DNA of 64,000 nucleotides from Bacillota bacterium (GTDB lineage Bacteria > Bacillota > Desulfotomaculia > Desulfotomaculales > Desulforudaceae). The notes beneath the pieces are model-generated. The model did not search any database and was not told where the DNA came from. It saw only the letters and a program-made list of their open reading frames with translations. The stretch lies in contig JBFLXL010000001.1 in the NCBI GenBank assembly GCA_040757205.1, forward strand, positions 62,001 to 126,000. Direction: 5' to 3'. The position numbers and the translations under genes were made by a program. Of this stretch, positions 55,570 to 62,635 are shown piece after piece (the first letter of the stretch is position 1; each line of letters begins with the position of its first letter).

Positions 55570-55686
55570 CGTCCTGGCGTTTCTGCGCGGTGCCGCGGCG
55601 CGCCGGACGGGGCTGCCACCGGGGTTCGACAGTTGCTAGACAAACCGACGGCTTGGCAAGACCAAATTTCAAAATACGTGGTGCCT

Positions 55687-56784
55687 CTACGGGCGTTCCC
55701 GGGCGGGCCGGTTAGCGCCGTCTACGGGCCTGCGCCGGCGGGCCTCCTCGCGTACTTTGTCCCGGGCGGCCTTGCCCACCGTTTCCAGGAAATGCATGTA
55801 CAAGATGATGTCGAGCAGGCGGTTGGAGAAGCCCCATTCATTATCGTACCAGGCCAAGACCTTGGCGAAGGTGCCCTCGATCACGAACGTCGAGAGTCCG
55901 TCCACAATGGAGGAGTGCGGGTTGCCGGTGTAGTCGATGGACACCAGCGGCAATTCGTTGTACGCCATGATTCCCGCCATTTCCCCGCCGGAGGCCGCCC
56001 TCAGGGTGTCATTCAGTTCTTCCTTGGTGGTGGGCCGCTCCAGTTCGGCCACGAAGTCAATGATTGAAACGTCCGGGGTGGGTACGCGCAGGGCCAGCCC
56101 GGTCAGTTTTCCCGCCAGTTCGGGGATCGCGGCGCCGACGTTCTTGGCGGCGCCGGTGGTGGTCGGAATGATGGAGAGGTTGGCCGCCCGCGCCCGCCGC
56201 AGGTCGCGGTGGGCCAGATCAAGCAACTGCTGGTCATTCGTGTAGGAATGGGCGGTGGTCATAAACCCGCGTTTCACCTTATACCGGTCGTGGAGTACCT
56301 TGACCAACGGCGCCAGACCGTTGGTGGTGCAGGAACCGGCCGAGATGATCCGATGGCGGGCGGGATCGTAACGTTTCTCGTTCACGCCCATGATAATCAT
56401 TACGTCCTCGCCGTTGGCGGGCGCAGAAATCAGGACCCGCCGGGCACCGGCCTGCAGGTGTTTGGCGGCGCCGTCCGCTTTCGTGAAACGCCCGGTGGCT
56501 TCAACCACGATGTCCACTCCGTGTTTTCCCCAAGGAATCTTGGCTGGATCCGGTTCAGCGTACACGGCGATTTCCTGGTCGTCCACCCAAAAACCGCTTT
56601 CAGTGGTCCGGACATCGACGCCGAAGATGCCGTGGACGGAATCGTATTTCAAAAGGTGGGCCAAAGTCGCCGGGTTGGACAGATCATTCACGGCCGTCAC
56701 CTCAACGTCGGGGTGTCCGTGCACAATGCGTAGAAAGTTCCGCCCGATTCGTCCGAACCCGTTGATTCCCACGCGAACACTCAT
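55687..56784 (-). CDS. gap: Glyceraldehyde-3-phosphate dehydrogenase
   Basis: 365 residues. NAD(P)-dependent glycolytic/gluconeogenic enzyme. Rossmann opening VRVGINGFGRIGRNFLRI, active-site SAGSCTTNGLAPL with C152, FMTTAHSYTNDQQLLDLAH, TTTGAAKNVGAAIPEL and WYDNEWGFSNRLLDI. The tail is about 25 residues longer than usual and basic (ARDKVREEARRRRPVDGANRPARERP), perhaps a result of stop-codon shift. ATG 56784 follows AAGGAGGCAGG. Two TATAAT boxes on the minus strand (near 56827 and 56848) could serve as -10, but -35 boxes are poor. Confidence 0.94.
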   Translation of the reverse strand: MSVRVGINGFGRIGRNFLRIVHGHPDVEVTAVNDLSNPATLAHLLKYDSVHGIFGVDVRTTESGFWVDDQEIAVYAEPDPAKIPWGKHGVDIVVEATGRFTKADGAAKHLQAGARRVLISAPANGEDVMIIMGVNEKRYDPARHRIISAGSCTTNGLAPLVKVLHDRYKVKRGFMTTAHSYTNDQQLLDLAHRDLRRARAANLSIIPTTTGAAKNVGAAIPELAGKLTGLALRVPTPDVSIIDFVAELERPTTKEELNDTLRAASGGEMAGIMAYNELPLVSIDYTGNPHSSIVDGLSTFVIEGTFAKVLAWYDNEWGFSNRLLDIILYMHFLETVGKAARDKVREEARRRRPVDGANRPARERP

Positions 56785-56996
56785 CTTACGGGCCTGCCTC
56801 CTTGCGTTTGCGCTGATTTTCGGGCTATTATACCCATGCCGAAGGGCATTATACCGTTTTGGCGGCGGGCCGCCGAACGCCGTCATCCCGGGCCGCCGGC
56901 GGTTCGCGGGTGTACGTTGCCGGGTCCGGATCTTCCGGTGCCGGAAACGGGCGGCCCGGTTTTGAATGTGTGGGAAGCCGGTGCGGAGGGCAGAAT

Positions 56997-57764
56997 GTGA
57001 ACAAGACCAAGCATTACGGAAAATGGTTTTTGACCCGGGTGAAGAAAGCGGTCGGCGACTACCGGATGATTGAGTCCGGCGACCGGGTGGTGGCGGGGGT
57101 TTCCGGCGGCAAGGACAGTACCGCCCTGCTCTACATTCTGGCCTACCTGCGGGACTATTCCCATTTGCGTTTCGGCCTGGAAGCCGTAATGCTGGATCTC
57201 GGGTGGGGCGAAGTCGATTTTGAGCCGCACCGGGAATTCTGCCGGCACCTGGGGGTGCCCCTGCACATCCACGTCCGGCCGGTGGCGGCGATCATCGGGG
57301 AAAAAGCGGGGATGAACCCGTGCAAGCTCTGTGGTAAGCTGCGGGCGGGCGTATTGAACCAGGCGGCCTTGTCGGTGGGGGCGAACCGGGTGGCCCTGGG
57401 GCACCACCTGGACGACGTCATCGAAACCTATCTTTTGAACTTGGTTTTCACTGGACAGATGAAGACCTTCCGGCCGAGCACCTATCTGACCGATACCGGC
57501 CTGACTCTGATCCGGCCCCTGGTGTACCTGCCGGAGCGGGTCCTGTCCGGCCTGGCGGCCGGCAAGGGGTTTCCGGTGATCAAAAATCCCTGTCCCTACA
57601 ATGGGCGGACGAAACGGGACGAGATGAAAGCCGTGGTGACCGAACTGGCGTCCCGGTATCCTAAGTTCCGGGAGAGATTCTTGATCGGCTTGCAGAACGT
57701 GGACCTGGAAAACCTTTGGGAACAACGGCGTCCCAAGCCGGAGGCGGATAAGGGCGACAGGTAG
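56997..57764 (+). CDS. TtcA-like PP-loop tRNA thiolation enzyme
   Basis: 255 residues. It belongs to the TtcA/TtuA group that adds sulfur to tRNA bases using ATP and an iron-sulfur cluster. PP-loop VSGGKDSTALLY (S36-G37-G38-K39-D40-S41), LGHHLDDVIETYLLNL, cluster cysteines in NPCKLCGKLR and NPCPYNG. Its precise target (C32 of tRNA or another base) cannot be set by eye. GTG 56997 with GGAGGG upstream is used; the frame stays open further upstream without homology. It is divergent from gap. Confidence 0.85.
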   Translation: MNKTKHYGKWFLTRVKKAVGDYRMIESGDRVVAGVSGGKDSTALLYILAYLRDYSHLRFGLEAVMLDLGWGEVDFEPHREFCRHLGVPLHIHVRPVAAIIGEKAGMNPCKLCGKLRAGVLNQAALSVGANRVALGHHLDDVIETYLLNLVFTGQMKTFRPSTYLTDTGLTLIRPLVYLPERVLSGLAAGKGFPVIKNPCPYNGRTKRDEMKAVVTELASRYPKFRERFLIGLQNVDLENLWEQRRPKPEADKGDR

Positions 57765-57827
57765 AGCAGCTCGAACGCGCCGTCGGTGCGGGTGCGGGCG
57801 GAGACGGGTACGGGCGGCAGGTAGAGC
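57741..57827. repeat. Repeat-spacer-repeat H at the end of the TtcA-like gene
   Basis: 57741-57767 and 57801-57827 match at 23 of 27 positions (best part GGGCGRCAGGTAGAGC), with a 33-bp spacer. The left copy contains the stop codon of the gene. Confidence 0.75.
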
Positions 57828-58027
57828 CCGCCGCGCGCGGTGTGGCGTGGAGGCCGATCGGGGCTGCGTGCACGGAAGAACACGGCACTGTTCAAGGGCT
57901 TGACCTGCAGCAAAAGAACCAGGGTCCGGATCGCAAAGCCGGACGGCTCCTTCCAGTTCAAGAACTTGGCCCGCAGCAGGAGAACCCGCCGGCTCCGGAG
58001 AAGGAAGCCCCCGAAACGGCCATCCCC
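57828..58027. other. Gap with no recognisable gene
   Basis: About 200 GC-rich bases between repeats H and D. Frames are open on both strands only because of base composition; no ribosome site or family match is seen. Confidence 0.4.
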
Positions 58028-58140
58028 GTCCTAGCGGGAGGGTTCTTTAGAACACAAGTTGGAAAAGTTTGCGTCCTTTTCCCGCGTTCCAGTCACCCCA
58101 GTGTCCCAGCGGGAGGGTTTTTTGAGCACAAGTCGAAAAG
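58028..58140. repeat. Repeat-spacer-repeat D before the TPR-like gene
   Basis: 58028-58067 and 58103-58140 share AGCGGGAGGGTT and ACACAAGT, about 34 of 40 positions with two single-base indels, around a 35-bp spacer. The right copy contains the ribosome site and TTG start of the next gene. Confidence 0.85.
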
Positions 58141-58739
58141 AGGCGGCACAGGTGGATCAGAAGCACTACCGTACGGTCTTCATCGGACGCAATTCAAAGT
58201 GGGGTCCGGGCCAACCCGATCTCCGGCGGGACCCCGAGCCGAGCGTTGTTTCAGAGGAACGGCGGCGCCTGCTGGGGGAAATACAGGCGGCCGGGCGGGC
58301 ACGCAAGTTCTCCCTGATGGAATCGCTGCTACGGCGCCTCTTGGGGGTTGACGAGCACTATGCCGAGGCCTGGTACGGGCTCGGGATGCTCTTGCTTCAG
58401 GACGGGAGTCTCGAAGAGGCCTACGACAGCCTGAGTGAGTATGTGGTTTTGGCTCACGCCCGGGAACCGGCCGAAAAGGTGGAACTGGTGCTGTTTTTCC
58501 TGGAGCGCCTGGTTGGTGGGGGGGATGACCTGCCTTATGAAATCCAGGAGGAACTGGAGGAAGGCTTTCTGGACGCTTTTTCGGAACCGGGCTGGCCTGA
58601 CGTCCCCCGGGCCGCTTTAAGCGGGCGGAGCCCGCGAGAGGCGATCCGCAGCCGGGAGGGGAAAAGACAGGTGTTGGCGCTCATGCAGGACATGGGCTGG
58701 TTTCAGGACGCGGCGGTCCAGGCGGTGGATGAAGGCTAG
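58122..58739 (+). CDS. TPR-like protein of unknown function
   Basis: 205 residues. The middle (about 45-130) has TPR-type helix pairs (EIQAAGRARKFSLMESLLRRLLGVDEHYAEAWYGLGMLLLQDGSLEEAYDSLSEYV), suggesting a protein-binding scaffold. The C-terminal motif PRAALSGRSPREAIRSREGKR resembles the P-x-L-x-G-x-[ST]-P-R-E-A motif found in several unrelated small domains. No enzyme motif or membrane helix. TTG 58122 is chosen because GGGAGGG lies 5 bases upstream; that site belongs to the right copy of repeat D. Confidence 0.65.
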   Translation: MSTSRKEAAQVDQKHYRTVFIGRNSKWGPGQPDLRRDPEPSVVSEERRRLLGEIQAAGRARKFSLMESLLRRLLGVDEHYAEAWYGLGMLLLQDGSLEEAYDSLSEYVVLAHAREPAEKVELVLFFLERLVGGGDDLPYEIQEELEEGFLDAFSEPGWPDVPRAALSGRSPREAIRSREGKRQVLALMQDMGWFQDAAVQAVDEG

Positions 58740-58744
58740 GAGTT

Positions 58745-58964
58745 GGAATCCAGAATCCAGAATCCAGAATTCAGGAGTCAGGAGTCAGGAGTCAGGAGCC
58801 AGAATCCAGAATCCAGAATCGGGGAGTCAGAATCCGGAAGCCAGGAGCTGGAATTCGGAAGCGTAAGAAGTGGAGCCTGGGAAAAAGAGTGATTCGGCTG
58901 CCGGTGAGAACCCGGCCTCAACTTTTCTTGGATCTTCATTCTGGATTCTGACTCCTGAATTCTT
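58745..58964. repeat. Large heptad repeat array, copy 3
   Basis: 58745-58830 is a run of 7-bp units (AGAATCC x3, AGGAGTC x4, AGAATCC x3, and variants). An inverted piece (ATTCTGGATTCTGACTCCTG) lies at 58939-58958, so parts of the array can pair with it. It fills the gap before the methyltransferase gene. Confidence 0.85.
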
Positions 58965-58986
58965 TATCCTTCAAGGGGTGAGCGTC

Positions 58987-59925
58987 TTGCCGAACAAGGA
59001 CCGGTTGGTTTTGCCCGAGGAGCTCTTGCTGGCCGGGGCGGCCGTCAAATGCGGCCTTATCGAGGCGTTGCGCGCCGGCCCGCTTCCGTTCGCGGAGGTG
59101 GCGCAGGCCGTCCAAGGAGACGGCCGTGCGGTGGAACGTCTGATCGAGGCCCTGATACAGTTGGGGTATCTGGAAGTCGTCAACGGGGCCGCCGCGCTTA
59201 CTCCGGAAGCGCGGCGGATGTTCTTCGAACCGGAGAGTGAGCACTACACCGGTTTCGCTTTCATGCACGCCTACAGCCGGCTGGGGAACTGGCTGGCGCT
59301 GCCGGAAGTGATCAGGACGGGCCGGCCGCCCCGCAAGGAGCGCAGTCCCGAAAAGCTCCGCTATTTTATGGACGCTATGCGGGAGCACGCCCGCCCGGTC
59401 GCGGATGCCGTGGCCGGCCTCTGCCTGGAGGGCCTCTCCCCGCCGCTGCGCCTCCTGGACCTGGGCGGCGGGCCGTTGAACTACGCCGTCCCCTTCGCCC
59501 GGCGGGGCGTTGCCGTCACTGTGCAGGATATCCCGGAAGTGGTCGAACTGATGGCTTCCAAGGTGCCGCCCGGTCTGGACGTCAAACTGGTGGCGAGGGA
59601 CTTCCACGAGGGAGTGGCGCCGGGACCGTTTGAGGTGGTCTTTCTGGGCAATATCACGCACATTTACGGTCCGGAAGAAAACCGGGACCTGTTTTCCCGG
59701 GTGGCGGGAGTGCTCACTCCAGGGGGACGGATCGCCATCCTGGACTACGTCCGGGGGATCAGTGCCCGGTCCGCATACATGGGGATCAACATGCTGATCG
59801 CCTCCGCGTCCGGCGGAGTGTGGACCGCCCCAGAGTACACCGGTTGGTTGGAGCAGGCCGGGTTTGGCCCACCACGGATCAAAAGCCTTGAGGAACGGCA
59901 GGTTTTGGTGGCGCGTTTACGTTGA
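58987..59925 (+). CDS. SAM-dependent O-methyltransferase type protein
   Basis: 312 residues. An N-terminal winged-helix dimerisation domain (LLLAGAAVKCGLIEALRAGPLPFAEVAQAV...VERLIEALIQLGYLE) is followed by a Rossmann methyltransferase fold with the SAM loop LLDLGGGPLNYAVPFARRG and the acidic VQDIPEVVELM. The layout is that of the O-methyltransferase/AcmT group that modifies small hydroxylated molecules. The substrate is unknown. TTG 58987 follows AAGGGGTGAG; GTG 58978 is possible. Its leader shares the heptads plus GGGGTGAG with hdrA. The next gene follows by 47 bases. Confidence 0.8.
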   Translation: MPNKDRLVLPEELLLAGAAVKCGLIEALRAGPLPFAEVAQAVQGDGRAVERLIEALIQLGYLEVVNGAAALTPEARRMFFEPESEHYTGFAFMHAYSRLGNWLALPEVIRTGRPPRKERSPEKLRYFMDAMREHARPVADAVAGLCLEGLSPPLRLLDLGGGPLNYAVPFARRGVAVTVQDIPEVVELMASKVPPGLDVKLVARDFHEGVAPGPFEVVFLGNITHIYGPEENRDLFSRVAGVLTPGGRIAILDYVRGISARSAYMGINMLIASASGGVWTAPEYTGWLEQAGFGPPRIKSLEERQVLVARLR

Positions 59926-59972
59926 CCGGCGGCCGGGAGTGCCGGTCAGCCTGTGATGATGAGGTTTGCCGT

Positions 59973-60752
59973 ATGTTCGTGGCCGGAATAGACATTGGTT
60001 CTGTATCCGCCGAAGCCGTGGTGCTGCGCGGCGGGGAGATGGCGGGGCACAGTGTTTTGCCCGCCGGCGCCGACAGCCGCCTGGCGGCCGAAAAAGCCCT
60101 GGCCTTGGCGCTCGAACGGGCGGGGTGCGGGCCGCGGGAGGTGGTTTTCACCGTGGCGACCGGCTATGGCCGGGTGAACGTACCTTTCGCCGACCTGCAA
60201 GTGACCGAGATCACCTGCCACGCCAAGGGGGCCGCGCATCTTTATCCCGCCACCCGGACCGTGATCGATATCGGCGGTCAGGACAGCAAGGTGATCCGGC
60301 TCGAGGACGGGGGGGCCGTGATTGACTTCGCCATGAACGACAAGTGCGCGGCCGGCACCGGGCGCTTCCTGGAAGTCATGGCGCGGGCCCTGGAGGTCCG
60401 GGTTGAAGACCTGGCGGCGCTTGCCGGGGAGGCCGGCCGGGCGGCCGAGATCAGCAGCCTGTGCACCGTATTCGCGGAGTCCGAGGTGGTGGCCCTGATC
60501 GGGCGAGGGGCGCCGCGGGCGGAAATCGCCCGGGGCCTTCTTGAATCGGTGGCCGACCGGACGGCCGGACTGGCCGCCCGGGTGGGCGTGCGGCCGGAGG
60601 TGACCATGACCGGAGGGGTGGCCAAAAACGCGGGCGTGGTCGGCGCCTTGTCGGCCCGCCTCGGAGTGCCGATCCGGGTTCCGCCGGAGCCGCAGATCGT
60701 GGGCGCCCTGGGTGCGGCCCTGATCGCGTTTTCCAAGGCCCTTAGAAAATAG
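59973..60752 (+). CDS. 2-hydroxyacyl-CoA dehydratase-type activator (BadF/BcrA ASKHA ATPase)
   Basis: 259 residues. The family uses ATP and a [4Fe-4S] cluster between two subunits to push electrons to a low potential, as in HgdC or benzoyl-CoA reductase activators. ASKHA blocks: FVAGIDIGSVSAEAVVL, VIDIGGQDSKVIRL and MTGGVAKNAGVVGAL. The cluster cysteines are in NDKCAAGTGRFLEVMARALEV and SSLCTVFAESEVV. No dehydratase subunits are adjacent; the partner may be elsewhere, or may be the methyltransferase upstream. Its last codons form the left half of repeat E. Confidence 0.85.
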   Translation: MFVAGIDIGSVSAEAVVLRGGEMAGHSVLPAGADSRLAAEKALALALERAGCGPREVVFTVATGYGRVNVPFADLQVTEITCHAKGAAHLYPATRTVIDIGGQDSKVIRLEDGGAVIDFAMNDKCAAGTGRFLEVMARALEVRVEDLAALAGEAGRAAEISSLCTVFAESEVVALIGRGAPRAEIARGLLESVADRTAGLAARVGVRPEVTMTGGVAKNAGVVGALSARLGVPIRVPPEPQIVGALGAALIAFSKALRK

Positions 60753-60839
60753 CGACGAAGAACCTCTGGTCACCCAGGCCCGCTGGGCGAAAGCGGGGGC
60801 GCGCTTTTCCATGCCCTTAGAAAATAGTGACGAAGAACC
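60726..60839. repeat. Repeat-spacer-repeat E over two convergent gene ends
   Basis: 60726-60764 and 60801-60839 match at 34 of 39 positions; the core GCCCTTAGAAAATAG and GACGAAGAACC is identical. The 36-bp spacer carries a CCCGCT/AGCGGG hairpin. The left copy encodes the end of the activator protein, the right copy (other strand) the end of the DUF456 protein. Confidence 0.92.
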
Positions 60840-61296
60840 AGAGGAGCATGGCCCCGGCAATCAGGATTTTGGTGAGCGTACTGCCCACAAAGCCGATCAG
60901 GGTGCCGACTCCGACACGCAGGGCCTGCCGGGTTGAACCCCTGGCCAGCAGTTCGGCGGCGAATGCTCCGAGGAAGGGCCCGGCGATCACTCCGAACGGA
61001 CCCAGGACGACCAGGCCAAGTAAAGCCCCGGCGACGCCCCCCCAGACGGCGGCCCGCGAGCCGCCGAACCGGTGCACGCCCCAGACGGTGGCGGCGTAGT
61101 CCACGAAGAAGGTCAGCGCCACGGCCAAGCCCTGGCCCGCGAAGAACACCCAGGAGAGCCCCTCGAATCCGGTCATGAAGCCGTAGACCAGCATGCCCAC
61201 CCAGATCAGCACCGGACCGGGCAACACGGGGAACACGATGGCGGCCAGGCCGGCCAGGAAAAAAAGCAGGGCCACCAGAAGCGCCAGGGTCGTCAT
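60817..61296 (-). CDS. DUF456 family membrane protein
   Basis: 159 residues with four or five helices: LLVALLFFLAGLAAIVFPVLPGPVLIWVGMLVYG, FFVDYAATVWGVHRFGGSRAAVWGGVAGALLG and LVVLGPFGVIAGPFLGAFAAELLA. The G-P-x-L-G-A-x-x-A-E-L block is the DUF456 hallmark. Function unknown. ATG 61296 follows AAAGGAGGTCC with 7-base spacing; the GTG one codon earlier is less well placed. The gene ends in the right copy of repeat E. Confidence 0.85.
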   Translation of the reverse strand: MTTLALLVALLFFLAGLAAIVFPVLPGPVLIWVGMLVYGFMTGFEGLSWVFFAGQGLAVALTFFVDYAATVWGVHRFGGSRAAVWGGVAGALLGLVVLGPFGVIAGPFLGAFAAELLARGSTRQALRVGVGTLIGFVGSTLTKILIAGAMLLWFFVTIF

Positions 61297-61314
61297 CACC
61301 GGACCTCCTTTCGG

Positions 61315-61409
61315 GTATCGGCGTTATCATAACATGAGTGTATGAATACGGGTGTCAACCTGCGCACGTGCTTCAGCCAGTATCGGCGTTATTATAACAT
61401 GAGTGTATG
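61315..61409. repeat. Repeat-spacer-repeat F between DUF456 and ylxP
   Basis: 61315-61344 and 61380-61409 match at 29 of 30 positions (GTATCGGCGTTATYATAACA, then TGAGTGTATG), around a 35-bp spacer. Both sizes are those of a one-spacer CRISPR unit, but no cas gene or further copy is in the window. The whole pair lies in the gap of the divergent genes. Confidence 0.92.
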
Positions 61410-61455
61410 CGACTGGTTGGGCGGCGATAATACTCGGCACCGGAGGAATTAACAA

Positions 61456-61737
61456 ATGCGCGTGGGCATTCTCACCGTGGAGCTGTTTCTGGGGGAGGCC
61501 CTTTCCCTGAAAGACAAGCGGAGGCATCTCAAAAGCCTTTTGACCCGCTTGCGGAACAGATACAATGTGTCGGCGGCCGAGGTGGACCACCAGGACCACT
61601 GGCAGCGGGCCGCGCTCGCGGTGGCGGTGGTCGGCAACCGGACCGCGCACGTCGACGAGTCGCTTCAGGAAGTGCTGAACTTCATCGCCGCCCAGCCCAG
61701 CCTCGAAATCATCCATCACCGGACCGAACTGCTCTGA
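61456..61737 (+). CDS. ylxP: DUF503 (YlxP-like) protein
   Basis: 93 residues, complete. Opening MRVGILTVELFLGEALSLKDKRRHLKSLLTRLRNRYNVSAAEVDHQDHWQRA is the DUF503 signature. YlxP proteins are often near infB/rbfA and are thought to affect ribosome assembly, without a fixed biochemical role; here the gene is alone. GGAGGAATT precedes the ATG. Confidence 0.92.
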   Translation: MRVGILTVELFLGEALSLKDKRRHLKSLLTRLRNRYNVSAAEVDHQDHWQRAALAVAVVGNRTAHVDESLQEVLNFIAAQPSLEIIHHRTELL

Positions 61738-61827
61738 CGCCAAACAAGCCGCTGTTGAAGATCTTCATTGCGCAGCAGGATTTTCCCGAAGCACCGCAGA
61801 AAAACACAAGGTTATTCCTGTTTGGCG
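61738..61827. other. Gap flanked by a 9-bp inverted repeat
   Basis: CGCCAAACA (61738-61746, just after the ylxP stop) and TGTTTGGCG (61819-61827) are perfect inverted copies 72 bases apart. They could close a long stem or be arm-type sites; no gene lies between. Confidence 0.5.
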
Positions 61828-61848
61828 CAGAGGGGATGAAGGCCACCG

Positions 61849-62613
61849 GTGTCGTCCCAACTAATTGTTGAGTACTTGACCCTCCATTTCGGCGGCGTCA
61901 CGGCTCTTACCGGGGTTTGCCTGGAGGTGAACGCGGGCGAGATTGCGGCCGTGATCGGGCCGAACGGGGCTGGAAAGACCAGCCTTTTGAACTGCATCAG
62001 CGGCCTCTACCGTCCGCACGAGGGCCGGCTGTTGTTCGAAGAACAGGACATCACCGGCACTGCTCCCCACCGGCGCGCCGAACTCGGCATCGGCCGCACT
62101 TTTCAGAACATAGAGCTTTTCAAACATATGACGGTGCTCGAGAATCTGATGCTGGGCCGGCACATCCACATGAAATCGGGCCTTTTGAGCGGGGGACTGT
62201 TTTGGGGCCCGGCCCGGCGCGAAGAAGAACTGCACCGCAGACGGGTTGAGGAGATCATCGATTTCCTGGAGATCGAGAGCATCCGGCACAAGGCGGTGGG
62301 CACGCTGGCCTACGGGCTGCAGAAGCGTGTCGAGCTGGGCCGGGCCCTGGCTCTGGAACCACGGCTTTTGCTGCTGGATGAGCCCATGGCCGGAATGAAC
62401 CTGGAAGAAAAGGAAGACATGGCCCGCTTCATCCTGGACGTCGCCGAGGAGTGGGGCACCACCCTGATTCTGATCGAGCACGACATGGGCGTGGTCATGG
62501 ATATTTCGGACCGGGTGGCCGTACTGGACTTCGGGCGTAAAATCGCGGAGGGCACCCCGGAAGAAGTCCAACAAAATCCCCTGGTAATCAGGGCGTATCT
62601 TGGCAAGCAGTAG
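61849..62613 (+). CDS. livG: LivG-type ABC transporter ATP-binding protein
   Basis: 254 residues. ATPase of a branched-chain amino acid (or related carboxylate) importer. Walker A GPNGAGKTS, Q-loop FQNIELFKHMTVLENLMLG, the signature motif is the atypical LAYGLQKRVELGRAL, Walker B LLLLDEPMAGMN, switch His in LILIEHDMGVVMDISDRV. The LivG-type insert is present. GTG 61849 has GAAGGCCACCG upstream. It is followed by an acyl-CoA synthetase, an arrangement known in syntrophic and sulfate-reducing Clostridia, where permeases usually come next (beyond this window). Confidence 0.9.
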   Translation: MSSQLIVEYLTLHFGGVTALTGVCLEVNAGEIAAVIGPNGAGKTSLLNCISGLYRPHEGRLLFEEQDITGTAPHRRAELGIGRTFQNIELFKHMTVLENLMLGRHIHMKSGLLSGGLFWGPARREEELHRRRVEEIIDFLEIESIRHKAVGTLAYGLQKRVELGRALALEPRLLLLDEPMAGMNLEEKEDMARFILDVAEEWGTTLILIEHDMGVVMDISDRVAVLDFGRKIAEGTPEEVQQNPLVIRAYLGKQ

Positions 62614-62635
62614 TCCACAAAGGATGAAGTTCTCG

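Noticed and set aside
57842-58351. 169-residue plus-strand frame before the TPR-like gene
   Set aside because: Composition is Gly/Pro/Arg-rich, it runs through repeat D and into another reading frame of a better gene, and it lacks a ribosome site.
58745-58964. CRISPR array
   Set aside because: The heptads are contiguous with a 7-bp period and have no spacers, so this is not a CRISPR.
61315-61409. Functional CRISPR locus
   Set aside because: Only two repeats and one spacer, no cas gene and no leader. The likeness in size is reported as a finding, but not called a CRISPR.
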